A stretch of 64,000 bases of DNA from Microvirga tunisiensis (GTDB lineage Bacteria; Pseudomonadota; Alphaproteobacteria; Rhizobiales; Beijerinckiaceae), in the NCBI RefSeq assembly GCF_009296175.1, contig NZ_VOSK01000002.1, positions 1 through 64,000 of the forward strand, in the 5' to 3' direction. Below, piece after piece: positions 19,577-28,193 of the stretch; position 1 is the stretch's first letter; each line of letters begins with the position of its first letter. Below the pieces are notes generated by a model. It had not been told where the DNA came from. It did no database searches and worked only from the letters and a program-made list of their open reading frames with translations. The position numbers and the translations under genes were made by a program.

Positions 19577-20123
19577 TCGGATCTGGACGACCGATCCCGT
19601 TGTGCGGGAGCGCTTCACCCGCGCACGAGGCCGTGACAAAGTATTCAGCCTCTCGATTAGCATGTCGCCCATATCGACGAAGCGTTGCGCGGAACACAGC
19701 CTCCTTTTGATCGTCGCTATGGCCGTAAAGCATCTGCGCTCGTCCGCGCTTGAAAAGATGATCAGCCGTGCTCCGACCATTTGCAGGCGAGCGGACGATG
19801 TGGAACGGAAACAGGGAAGTGTCGCCAGACTCTGAGTCCTGACGTCAATTGCATCGTTAGATCGTTCGTCAGACACTAACTCTTTATCGCATCATCACCG
19901 CGCAATTCTCATCCTTAGCCTGCCACATTGCAGCCGCACTGCGACGCTTAGCTTGAAGAACAACCCGGTTCTAATATTGGAAAAGCGAAATAGGTTGCTG
20001 ATGAAAATGGAACGAAAGAACCTAACACTCGCGTTGGACACGGACAGCATTCTGTCAGAACTCGAACGCACGATGGTGGCTTCTATCGCTCTGATGAAGC
20101 GTTTGCGGCGCGAGAGAAGGCGT
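19577..20123. other. Intergenic stretch after rhaK
   Basis: An imperfect hairpin, GTGCGGG (19602-19608) with CCCGCGCAC (19618-19626) and a 2-base bulge, may end the rha operon. No repeat, RNA gene or convincing gene was found, apart from one weak small frame (20001-20165) listed separately. Confidence 0.4.
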
Positions 20124-20165
20124 TCAATCCGGATTGAACGCTCGACGGAAGAGCAGAGCGCCTGA
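20001..20165 (+). CDS. Possible small basic protein
   Basis: This frame of 54 codons from ATG 20001 reads MKMERKNLTLALDTDSILSE and ends in an Arg-rich segment (RLRRERRRSIRIERS). A TTG start at 19953 would make it 70 residues. No good ribosome binding site, domain or known relative was recognised. Its 3' end overlaps the out-of-frame tail of the broken GlxA-type gene on the other strand. It could equally be chance. Confidence 0.2.
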   Translation: MKMERKNLTLALDTDSILSELERTMVASIALMKRLRRERRRSIRIERSTEEQSA

Positions 20166-21284
20166 TCGAGCGATTTCGATCCCGTGGTGAACCCATGGCG
20201 CGGCTTGTCGCCTCTCACCAAGAGGTTCTGGCGGGAACCTCAATGCGAGAGTCGCGCCGATCGACAGGATTTGTGATGGGTGGTGTTCCGAAGCGGGTTC
20301 GGTACTCCGTGGGACACACCCCCGTATGGCGTTTGAACAAGTCCCGAAAAAAATCACGTCCTCATAGCCGACGGCTTGGCTCACTTCCTGGATGCTCCGC
20401 TGTCCGTCCTCCAACAATCTCTTCGCCATGGTCACGCGAATAGTATGGATGTAGCTTAAGGGGGTGTGCCCAGTCGCGTCCTTGAAACGGCGGATAAAGT
20501 TGCGAGGGCTCATCCCGACTCTCGCTGCTATGGCTTCCACACCGATGGGTCGTTGAAAATGTTGATGGACCCAGTCCTGAGCGCGCTGGATATTTTCATC
20601 GTTATGGTCCTTGCGCAGCATGACATCCGCGAACGCGACCTGCCATGTGCGGGGCATTTCGATCAGCAGGGCCTTAGCGCATTCCAAGGCGACTTCGCGA
20701 CCTGCAAACCTCTCGACCAGATAAAGGCTCAAATCCGCGGCTGAGTTGATGCCGCCGCTGCAGGCAATGTCTCCGGCATCCGTGATAAGATAATCCGGTT
20801 GCCAGTCCACATCGGGAAAGCGCTTGCGATAGATTTCAGCCAATCCCCAATGCGTCGTCGCGCGCTTGCCGTCGAGCAACCCTGCCTCGGCCAGCAGGGC
20901 AACACCCGAACAGACGCCTGCGACCTTTGTTCCTGTGCTGGCCCATCTCTGCAGCCATGGGATGATAGCGGCATTATGCTCGATGACGGCATCGATCACA
21001 TAGCCCGTCTGCATCATTGTATCGAACGGCAATCCGCCTGCGGGGACGAAGACAATATCGGGTTGCTCCACAGCCTCGACGGCGCAGGAAGGGAGGAGCG
21101 AGACCAGCTGATCCGTGACGGCAGGGCCGCCTCCGAGCGACGCGGTGGTGACACGAAACCGTGGTTCCGGTGCCTTACCTTTCAGAAGATTCCAAAGGAC
21201 GCCCGTATTGCGGAAGATCTCCATCGGGAGAAGGGCCGTCGAGGCGCATCCGCCATTCAGGAACAGAACGACCACGTGGAGCAT
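20124..21284 (-). pseudogene. GlxA-family AraC regulator with homopolymer frameshift
   Basis: The protein begins MLHVVVLFLNGGCASTALLP at ATG 21284, behind an AGGAG element. An N-terminal DJ-1/PfpI-like amidase domain (about 1-190, with nucleophile-elbow-like AGVCSGVALLAEAG) leads into a C-terminal AraC helix-turn-helix pair (DWVHQHFQRPIGVEAIAARV, then GYEDVIFF). At 20347-20353 a run of seven A (T on the coding strand) breaks the frame. With one extra T the reading continues RDLFKRHTGVCPTEYRTRFG, a textbook AraC end, to a TGA at 20217-20215. As it stands the frame reads a different tail to 20124. Without the final helices DNA binding should be impaired. It is either a true mutation or a sequencing error. 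Confidence 0.8.
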
Positions 21285-21451
21285 CGGTGCGTCTCCTTGG
21301 CAGTTTTGCCTCCTCACGTTGTCATGATCGCCTCTCCTGAGCAAGCAAACTTCCAGGCACAATCAAGGTGAGTCTGCTGCGTCCGTCGTTCGGCATCGGA
21401 CGGTAGCGCCTGCGGGCGCTCGGTCTTCCGCCAACCTGGGAATCTGTGCTC

Positions 21452-23332
21452 ATGACGACCTTCATCGCTCAGCGCTGCCGTCTCTCGGTAAGATCCGTGC
21501 TTCTCTCGGCAACTGCCGTCTTGGCAATTCTTACGGCAAGGTCCGTCGATGCCTGCCCGCTTGGGAGTCATGACAGCCCGCGGGTACGGATGCTGCATGC
21601 CCTGCAGAATCCAAGCCAGCACGGCGCAGGGCATCATATGACAGTCACGCAACTCCAATCGCAGCCGCAGGAGGTTCAGCCGAAGCGCACGGAACTCGGC
21701 GCCTATAGCCGGGACCTGCCGCGAGGCGCCGCTGCTCCACGCTCGGAGGAAAAGCCGCCCCTTTACGATAATCTCGGTCAACTCTCCTGGGCCGTGACCA
21801 AAGATCAGAACGGGCAGGCTCAGGCCTACTTCGATCAGGGTTACCGGCTGGGTTGGGGCTTCAACCACGCGGAGGCGGCGCGTGCATTCCGGGCTGCCCA
21901 GGAACTCGATCCGAACTGTGCCATGTGCTTGTGGGGTGAGGCCTGGGTTCTGGGCCCGCATATCAACTACCCGATGGATGCCGACGCGAATGCGCGCGCC
22001 CTTGTCGTGCTCGAGAAGGCGCGAGGCCTCGCTGCGGACAGTGGCGACCTGCAGGTCGCGTTGGTGGAAGCCCTCTCGAAGCGGCACTCACCCGATCCCA
22101 ATGCCGATCGCAAAGCCCTGGATCAGGCTTATGCGGATGCCATGGAGGCTGTGCAGGCCCGCTTCCCGCAGAACTCCCATATTGCGTTGCTTACAGCCGA
22201 TGCGCTCATGAATCTCACGCCCTGGGATTATTGGGCGGATGGCGGAAAGACACCGAAAGGAAAGGCGGAGAGGATCGTTGCACTGATCGAAGGCGTTCTT
22301 GGAACGCGGCAACTCGGGCCTCTGGAGGCGAACCCCAATCATCCGGGCGCCATCCACCTCTACATCCACGTCGTCGAAGCATCCGATCATCCGGAGCGGG
22401 CTGCGCCGCATGCCGAGCGACTGGAAAAGCTGATCCCGGGGGCAGGGCATCTGGTGCATATGCCAAGCCATATCTGGTATCGCCTCGGACGCTGGCGCGA
22501 GAGCCTTGATGCGAACGTGCGTGCGGCGGCCGCCGATGAGGCATTCCTGAATCGGGGAGGCGCAAGTCTTCTCTATTCGGAAGCTTACTACGCCCACAAC
22601 ATCCATTTCGTCATGGTCTCGGCCTTGACGGGAGGCGATGGGCGCACAGCCGTGGATGCGGCGCAGAAGCTGTCCGGCATCATCTCCGATCGGGCCAAGC
22701 GTGAAGTGCCCTGGACGCAGCCCATCGCTGCTGCACCCTACAACGCTCATGCTCTTTTCTCAAAGCCTGAGGAGGTGCTGGCTCTCCCGCAGCCGCAGGG
22801 AGATTTCCCCTTTGTCGAAGCCGCCTGGCATTATGCGCGCGGGGTTGCACTGGCCCGTCTCGGGCGCGCAGATGAAGCTCGCGCCGAGGCGACTGCCATT
22901 GAGGCCTTGGCGAAGAGGCCGGAGATCACGGCCTTGCCCGATGCAGGTGTGCCCGGACCGGACGTGCTGACCATTGCAGCCCGCGAGATCGAGGCGCGGA
23001 TCGCACAGGCTGCGGGAGATCAGGCGAAGGCTGCCACGTTGTTCGCAGAGGCCGCCGCCATCCAGGATCGGTTGCCCTATATGGAGCCGCCATACTGGTA
23101 CTATCCGGTGCATCAGTCACTCGGGGCGGCGCTGATGGCCCAGGGAAAACCCGCAGAGGCCGAGGAAGCGTTTCGTGCTGCGCTCCAGCGCTCTCCGAAC
23201 AATGGGTGGGCTGCTGCAGGATTGCTTCTCGCTGCAAAGGCGCGTGGCGATCAGAAATCGGTCGAGGAAGCGCAGGCCCTGATGCAGAAGAACTGGTTCG
23301 GCACGGGCATGCCTGCACCCGACGAACTCTGA
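21452..23332 (+). CDS. Exported TPR-repeat protein
   Basis: This protein of about 626 residues has a hydrophobic N-terminal segment (residues about 12-34, SVRSVLLSATAVLAILTARS, then VDACP) that looks like a signal peptide with a possible lipobox-like Cys. Tetratricopeptide-type helices begin near residue 115 (AYFDQGYRLGWGFNHAEAAR, LDPNCAMCLWGEAWV) and recur near the C-terminus (AEEAFRAALQRSPNNGWAAA). The family is common in alphaproteobacteria but has no assigned role; TPR proteins usually scaffold other proteins. GTG 21446 is an alternative start. The gene is divergent from the broken GlxA-type gene, and its last 82 bases overlap the end of the cyclase gene on the other strand. Confidence 0.85.
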   Translation: MTTFIAQRCRLSVRSVLLSATAVLAILTARSVDACPLGSHDSPRVRMLHALQNPSQHGAGHHMTVTQLQSQPQEVQPKRTELGAYSRDLPRGAAAPRSEEKPPLYDNLGQLSWAVTKDQNGQAQAYFDQGYRLGWGFNHAEAARAFRAAQELDPNCAMCLWGEAWVLGPHINYPMDADANARALVVLEKARGLAADSGDLQVALVEALSKRHSPDPNADRKALDQAYADAMEAVQARFPQNSHIALLTADALMNLTPWDYWADGGKTPKGKAERIVALIEGVLGTRQLGPLEANPNHPGAIHLYIHVVEASDHPERAAPHAERLEKLIPGAGHLVHMPSHIWYRLGRWRESLDANVRAAAADEAFLNRGGASLLYSEAYYAHNIHFVMVSALTGGDGRTAVDAAQKLSGIISDRAKREVPWTQPIAAAPYNAHALFSKPEEVLALPQPQGDFPFVEAAWHYARGVALARLGRADEARAEATAIEALAKRPEITALPDAGVPGPDVLTIAAREIEARIAQAAGDQAKAATLFAEAAAIQDRLPYMEPPYWYYPVHQSLGAALMAQGKPAEAEEAFRAALQRSPNNGWAAAGLLLAAKARGDQKSVEEAQALMQKNWFGTGMPAPDEL

Positions 23333-25263
23333 AGCGGCCTGACCGCATTTCGGCATGGGGAAAACCCCTGGTGGAAATCATCAAGGCTTTCCCCTCGGGC
23401 TTCTGTGGATCTTCTCCTCCAGAACCAGACTTGCAGCGAACCTGCTCGACCGCGGATCGGAGTGGCAAGTGGGCCGTCCAGAATTCCAGATTCAAGAACC
23501 GAGCGTGCCGGTCCCGCCGCATGGTAGAGAGCATCGCTCAAAGCGACGCTGACGTGGTGGGCCGCCGCAACTTCCATCAACCGACTCGCCACGTTGACCG
23601 TATCGCCAGTCGCGGTAATGTGCTGGTGGCTGTCGCCTCCGAGCCGCGATGCGATGATCCTTCCGTAATGGGCGCCGATCTTGAAGCCGATACGCGATGC
23701 GATCGGCTGCGGCACCGTCGCGAGCCAACTCTCCATGCGCATGGAGAGAGCAACGCAGGCGGCCAAGGCATGACCGGCATCCTGAGGAGAGGGATCTGGA
23801 AGCCCGAACAGAATCATCGCGCCATCTCCCATGAAGCTGGCGACAATTCCATGGTTCCGCACGGTTTCCTGATCGACAAGGGTGTGGAAGCTTCGAAGAA
23901 TCTCGCGGGTGTCATCGAGGGGAAGGACTTCGGTCAGGCCCGTGAACCCCGACAGGTCGATGAAGATCAGCGCGGCCTGCTGGCGTACCGGTTTGATGAG
24001 AAAGATCGGATCCTTGGTCAGCCGCTCGGTCAGGCTTGGAGGCTGAAAGCTCTGCAGGGTTCGGCTCTGCGCGCTCAGGCGCTCCGCCCGGCTGCGATCA
24101 AGCCAGAGCCTCGCCGCTCCAAAGAGAGCGACGGGTGGCGTTGCCGCCCAAAGCGGCAGAGCCGCGCTGAGCCAGATACCCTGCGTGAATGCCACGACAG
24201 TGACGCCGATCCATAGGGTGGTGATGCCGGCAATAAGAGCCAATCCCCAGATGCTGCGATGCCAGGAGAGAAGCAGCACGAAGAGAACCGGCAGAATGAC
24301 AGCCACGGTTGCGTCGATGAGACGAACATGCCGATCACGCACGAGGCCATCGCCTTCCATCAGATGAGCGATGGCGGTCGCCAAAACCTCGACACCCGGC
24401 AGTACAGGATCAAAGGGGCTCGGAAATGTGTCGCCACCGCCCGCCACCGTCGCGCCGACTACGATAACCTTGTCGCGAACCGCATCTTCCTCGACATTGC
24501 CGTTCAGGATCTGACCCGCGCTGATCGTGCGAACAGTGCCGCCGGGGCCATAAAAGCGAAGCGTTAGGGCGTATCCTCTCTCGGTGCTCGTCGATATGCC
24601 GCCTATATCGATGCCGTCCGAGTGAAGAACAGGGTCGCGGTTCATCGCAATGGAGACGGCCCGCAGCGGAAAAGAGGGTATAATCCGGCCGTCTGACCGC
24701 AGCAGAAGAGGAACATGGCGCGGAACGCCCGACGCATCCGTCGCAATGTTGACGACCCCAAGAGTTCCGGCACGAGTCAGTGATTCAAGCGGCAGAAGCA
24801 GGCTTTGTGCGACAGGAAGGCCCTCAGAGTTGTCGTCGGTCGGTGCGAGCGCATGTTGCGTCGCGCGTCGGAACAGGCCCGCAGCGGCGAGAACGCTCGG
24901 CGCTCCACGAAGGGCTTCAATGAGCGCAAGATCGCCTTCCGCCGGGCCCGGATCGATGAACAGGATATCGAGCGCGATCGCCTTAGGCTTCATGTGTCCG
25001 AGTGCCGAAACAAGACGGGCCATCGTTGCCCTGGACAGGGGATAGGATCCTGTTTCGTGAACCGTCTGATCGTCGATGGCGACGATCGTAATCGCATCCG
25101 GCGCTGGACGTGGTCCCTGGATCAGAAAACGTAAATCGGCCAGGGGCGCTTCCACGCGGTCGAGGAAGGCTGCGCGGCCTTCCCGATACGACAGCGCAAG
25201 TCCAGCGCCCCAGAGACCGGCCAATGCTGCCGCGATCAGAGTGAAGGCGTAGCGCCGATCCAT
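23251..25263 (-). CDS. CHASE2-domain class III adenylate/guanylate cyclase
   Basis: This membrane signalling enzyme of about 670 residues has a TM helix (about 5-25), a periplasmic CHASE2 sensor (about 30-290, IVAIDDQTVHETGSYPLSRA and FYGPGGTVRTISAGQIL), then three TM segments (about 310-390) and a cytoplasmic class III cyclase domain. Metal-binding Asp are in LIFIDLSGFTGL and FMGDGAMILFG. The transition-state Asn/Arg are in GDTVNVASRL. Met at 25263 gives an 8-base gap to the FecR-domain gene; a start at 25362 would overlap it. The last 27 residues are encoded antisense to the TPR gene and have no domain, so the natural stop may have been lost. Whether it makes cAMP or cGMP cannot be told. 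Confidence 0.88.
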   Translation of the reverse strand: MDRRYAFTLIAAALAGLWGAGLALSYREGRAAFLDRVEAPLADLRFLIQGPRPAPDAITIVAIDDQTVHETGSYPLSRATMARLVSALGHMKPKAIALDILFIDPGPAEGDLALIEALRGAPSVLAAAGLFRRATQHALAPTDDNSEGLPVAQSLLLPLESLTRAGTLGVVNIATDASGVPRHVPLLLRSDGRIIPSFPLRAVSIAMNRDPVLHSDGIDIGGISTSTERGYALTLRFYGPGGTVRTISAGQILNGNVEEDAVRDKVIVVGATVAGGGDTFPSPFDPVLPGVEVLATAIAHLMEGDGLVRDRHVRLIDATVAVILPVLFVLLLSWHRSIWGLALIAGITTLWIGVTVVAFTQGIWLSAALPLWAATPPVALFGAARLWLDRSRAERLSAQSRTLQSFQPPSLTERLTKDPIFLIKPVRQQAALIFIDLSGFTGLTEVLPLDDTREILRSFHTLVDQETVRNHGIVASFMGDGAMILFGLPDPSPQDAGHALAACVALSMRMESWLATVPQPIASRIGFKIGAHYGRIIASRLGGDSHQHITATGDTVNVASRLMEVAAAHHVSVALSDALYHAAGPARSVLESGILDGPLATPIRGRAGSLQVWFWRRRSTEARGESLDDFHQGFSPCRNAVRPLQSSSGAGMPVPNQFFCIRACASSTDF

Positions 25264-25270
25264 ATCGATG

Positions 25271-25828
25271 TCATCGTCCGAAGCGCGCCAGGAGAGCAGA
25301 CGCACGAGCGGCGGGCCACCGTCTGACGACCAGAGGCGCCGTCCCCGGTTCCACATCGACACCCTCTCCTGGACCCAGATTAACGCTGGCGGTTCCGCCG
25401 CTCACCCGCCTGACCGATGCACGCCCGGTGACCACGAAAACAGCTGTCTTGCCTCCAGCGACATCGACTGCCCATTGCGTGCCGCGCACGGCCGCGATGG
25501 CCTGAGGGGTCAGGATCTCGAAGCCTTGCCTGCTGGATCGCGCCGGTGCATCAATGAAAATGGCGCGGTTCCGCAGGCTGACTGCGTCTGGCTGGCTATC
25601 CCCATTCCGATCGACGAGATTGTAGTCGGCTCCTGCCTCGGCCTCGATGGTCAGCCCGTCACGACAGCGCAGAACCTGCCTTTGTGGAGCCGGCGCAGCC
25701 TGCAGCGCACACCCGACGTTCTGTGCCTCCGCCTCTCCAGGAAAAAGCAAGCAAGCAAGAAGGACAGGCAGAATGTACCCGATGGCCGCAAGGTCGATTG
25801 CCGGGCGGTCCGTCCGATCCCATGCCAT
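25271..25828 (-). CDS. FecR-domain periplasmic protein
   Basis: This 185-residue protein has a signal peptide (IGYILPVLLACLLFPGEAEA, cleavage near residue 35) and a FecR-type core (FEILTPQAIAAVRGTQWAVD and FVVTGRASVRRVSGG). There is no TM anchor after the core and no N-terminal sigma-regulator part, so it is not a classic FecR anti-sigma factor. FecR-only periplasmic proteins are often encoded beside CHASE2 cyclases, as here, with an 8-base gap. It probably works with the CHASE2 sensor in the periplasm (inference from pairing). Two cysteine pairs (GCAL, LRCRD) might form a disulfide. Confidence 0.83.
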   Translation of the reverse strand: MAWDRTDRPAIDLAAIGYILPVLLACLLFPGEAEAQNVGCALQAAPAPQRQVLRCRDGLTIEAEAGADYNLVDRNGDSQPDAVSLRNRAIFIDAPARSSRQGFEILTPQAIAAVRGTQWAVDVAGGKTAVFVVTGRASVRRVSGGTASVNLGPGEGVDVEPGTAPLVVRRWPAARASALLARFGR

Positions 25829-25993
25829 GATGTAACTCCGCCGCCAAAGGACCGGCCGTTCTGTCGAAGGGCATAAAGATTTTGAAGGGTTATACTATGA
25901 AGCCCGTCGAAGTGCTAGAAGAACAGGGGCTGACCTTTCGGCGGACCGGAAATGGAACCACGAGAGACCCCGTGCTTTCCATCGTCCCTCCAT

Positions 25994-26767
25994 CTATTCA
26001 CGCCGTGCGATGAAGAAGAGGCGTGGAAAGCGCAGTAAAACCTTTCCGTCTTGTTGAACAGGATATGCTTCCGCGATCACGGCTTGGTATCGACGCAGAT
26101 ACTCTGAACGCTCCTCAGTCGAGAGACGATCGAGAAAGGGCTTCAGGCCGGTGCTCTTGAACCACTCGACGATAGCCTCGGCACCATCGAGCGGATGAAC
26201 ATAGATCGTTTGCCAAATATCGACCGAGCATCCGGCCTGTAGCAGCCAGGCATAATAATCCTCAAAGGATCCGATCGTCTCTCTCGCCTTGGCGGCGGAA
26301 GACAGCTTTTCCGCCCAGGGTCCCTTTTGTGCAACCTGTCCCATGAGTCGATGGGACGGTTCGTTCAGATTGTTCGGCATCTGAACGGCAAGACATCCTC
26401 CGTCATTCAAGAAGGAGACAAGGCGCTTGAGAAGATCGGGATGCCCGGGAAGCCATTGCAGGACGGCATTGGCGAAGATCAGATCGAAACGCTCCTCCGT
26501 CTGCCAGCTCGCGATATCAGTCTCACCGAAGTCCAGATCCGGCAAACGTGCTCGTGCCTTGGCAAGCATGTCGAGCGAATTGTCGAGCCCGAGGACCCGG
26601 GCTGTCGGATAGCGTTGGGCGACCAGCTCCGTGCTGTTTCCAGGACCGCATCCGATGTCGACGCAGCTCGTTGCTTCTTCCAGAGGCACACGCCTGAGCA
26701 GGTCGATGGATGGCCGGGTGCGCTCATCCTCGAACTTCAGGTATTGTCCCGCATCCCAATCCGCCAA
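25994..26767 (-). CDS. tam: Trans-aconitate 2-methyltransferase
   Basis: Tam transfers a methyl group from S-adenosylmethionine to trans-aconitate, a spontaneous by-product that inhibits aconitase. The 257-residue cytoplasmic protein has the family's opening ([20 protein letters not shown]), SAM motif I ([15 protein letters not shown]), acidic motif II ([15 protein letters not shown]) and post-motif [20 protein letters not shown]. The C-terminal cap with [20 protein letters not shown] is specific for Tam. It lies 63 bases after a cyclase gene on the same strand. Confidence 0.93.
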   Translation of the reverse strand: MADWDAGQYLKFEDERTRPSIDLLRRVPLEEATSCVDIGCGPGNSTELVAQRYPTARVLGLDNSLDMLAKARARLPDLDFGETDIASWQTEERFDLIFANAVLQWLPGHPDLLKRLVSFLNDGGCLAVQMPNNLNEPSHRLMGQVAQKGPWAEKLSSAAKARETIGSFEDYYAWLLQAGCSVDIWQTIYVHPLDGAEAIVEWFKSTGLKPFLDRLSTEERSEYLRRYQAVIAEAYPVQQDGKVLLRFPRLFFIARRE

Positions 26768-26830
26768 TAAGCCCTCCCTGTTTGATCCCGCAGTGTTGCA
26801 AAGGATGAATGTGACACGTACAGAAAAATC

Positions 26831-28000
26831 TTACTCGAGCGGTGCGAAAACCTGCTGAGGACGATCGATATCGCGCAAGTGGTGGCGGCCGAGATCGACA
26901 AGGGGCTGATCGAGCTTCTGGGCAAAGACCCGCGATACAATCACCTGTCGATCAAGCTGCTTTGCGAGATCCAGGAGCCTGCTTGCACGGTTTACAGCTG
27001 GGCCGACGACCGTAAAGTCGAGTCGGTGAGGAGCGCCCACATTGCCATAGGCAACCTCCCCAAAATGCAGGGAGAGGCTGTGCATCAAGGGTGCGCGGCC
27101 AAGGGATCCGCGGAGTTCGTTTCCGGCATTCGTTCTCAGACAAAACTCCTGGGCGGCTGCGAGGGCGCTCCGGCATGCAAGCCTGCTGTTCTGCTCAGAA
27201 GAAGTTGGAAAGATCGCCAATACGGAGTCGCCGATGAACTTGAGCACCTCGCCGCCATGCGCCTCGACGACCTCCCCGATGATCCCGAACCAGGAATTCA
27301 GATCAGCCAGAACGTCGGGGATCGGGGAGTGTTCCGATAATCGGGTAAATCCGCGAAGATCCGTGAACCAGATCGCCGCCTCGATGAGTTCCACCGCACC
27401 GCGATCCACACGGCCCTCGATGATTCGCTGACCCGTCCGCGGGCCCACATAGGTGTCGAGCAGATCGATGGCGATCCGTCGCAGGACATGACGCTCCAGA
27501 TAGGGACTCAGCATCTTCGCGGCGCGTGCGAGGCCGTCGATCGTGGATTCATCGAATCCTTGCGCATCTCTCGTGGCAAAGGAGATGGCTGCTGTGCGGG
27601 TCTGATCCAGGAAGGGCAGCGGATATATGACGTAGTCCGTCGCGCCGGATAGTCTCAGTTCCTCGAGTAGCGGCATCTCGGGGCAGGGCACGTCAAGTCT
27701 GCGGCGGAACGGCCTGTCCGTTTCATCTACGATGCGGGTCGGGCTGTTGAGATACGATGGCGACGATGCTGCCGTGGCGCGATCGGCTTCCCGCACGGAG
27801 AGGCTCTCGTTTATCCAGATGTGCTGCCAGCCACTGACCTCCGGATGCAGCACTTCCAAGCCGAGGGATGCGCGCCAGACGGGCCAGCCCGCCCGGACGG
27901 CCTCCCGGCAGAAGCCTGCAAACAGATCCTTCACATTTCCATGCGGCGCTTGATCGATCAGCCAGCGCCCGATCCCGTCAATCCGATCCATAACGCTCAT
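26831..28000 (-). CDS. Soluble class III adenylate/guanylate cyclase
   Basis: This cytoplasmic cyclase of about 389 residues has an N-terminal half (about 1-190, VWRASLGLEVLHPEVSGWQH) that resembles the sensory region of a common rhizobial cyclase group. The C-terminal class III domain follows, with AIWFTDLRGFTRLSE (first metal Asp), LKFIGDSVLAIFP (second metal Asp) and VVGPAVNRASRLL (Asn/Arg). No TM segment is seen. Starts at 28051, 28024 or 28000 are all possible; 28000 (MSVMDRIDG) was chosen because it gives the compact family N-terminus. It precedes tam on the same strand. Two distinct cyclases within 5 kb suggest cAMP-type signalling from one membrane and one cytosolic input. Confidence 0.87.
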   Translation of the reverse strand: MSVMDRIDGIGRWLIDQAPHGNVKDLFAGFCREAVRAGWPVWRASLGLEVLHPEVSGWQHIWINESLSVREADRATAASSPSYLNSPTRIVDETDRPFRRRLDVPCPEMPLLEELRLSGATDYVIYPLPFLDQTRTAAISFATRDAQGFDESTIDGLARAAKMLSPYLERHVLRRIAIDLLDTYVGPRTGQRIIEGRVDRGAVELIEAAIWFTDLRGFTRLSEHSPIPDVLADLNSWFGIIGEVVEAHGGEVLKFIGDSVLAIFPTSSEQNSRLACRSALAAAQEFCLRTNAGNELRGSLGRAPLMHSLSLHFGEVAYGNVGAPHRLDFTVVGPAVNRASRLLDLAKQLDRQVIVSRVFAQKLDQPLVDLGRHHLRDIDRPQQVFAPLE

Positions 28001-28193
28001 ACCTGTCTCGCCCTGATGACCCATCTCACCATCCTGGCGGAATTCTGGCAAACGCTCGAGAGGACGGATGCGCTTTCCTCGGACGTGATGATTCTCCTTT
28101 TGCCTGCGCGAGGGAGGCGGTAAAACGGCACGGCCCTGCCTTGAAAATCCGTTCTATCGCCGTTCCTTCGCGGCGAGCAAAGAGGAACTTTCC

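Noticed and set aside
19484-19876. Minus-strand frame of 130 codons at the end of rhaK
   Set aside because: It overlaps the coding end of rhaK by about 90 bases and has no recognisable domain or good start signal.
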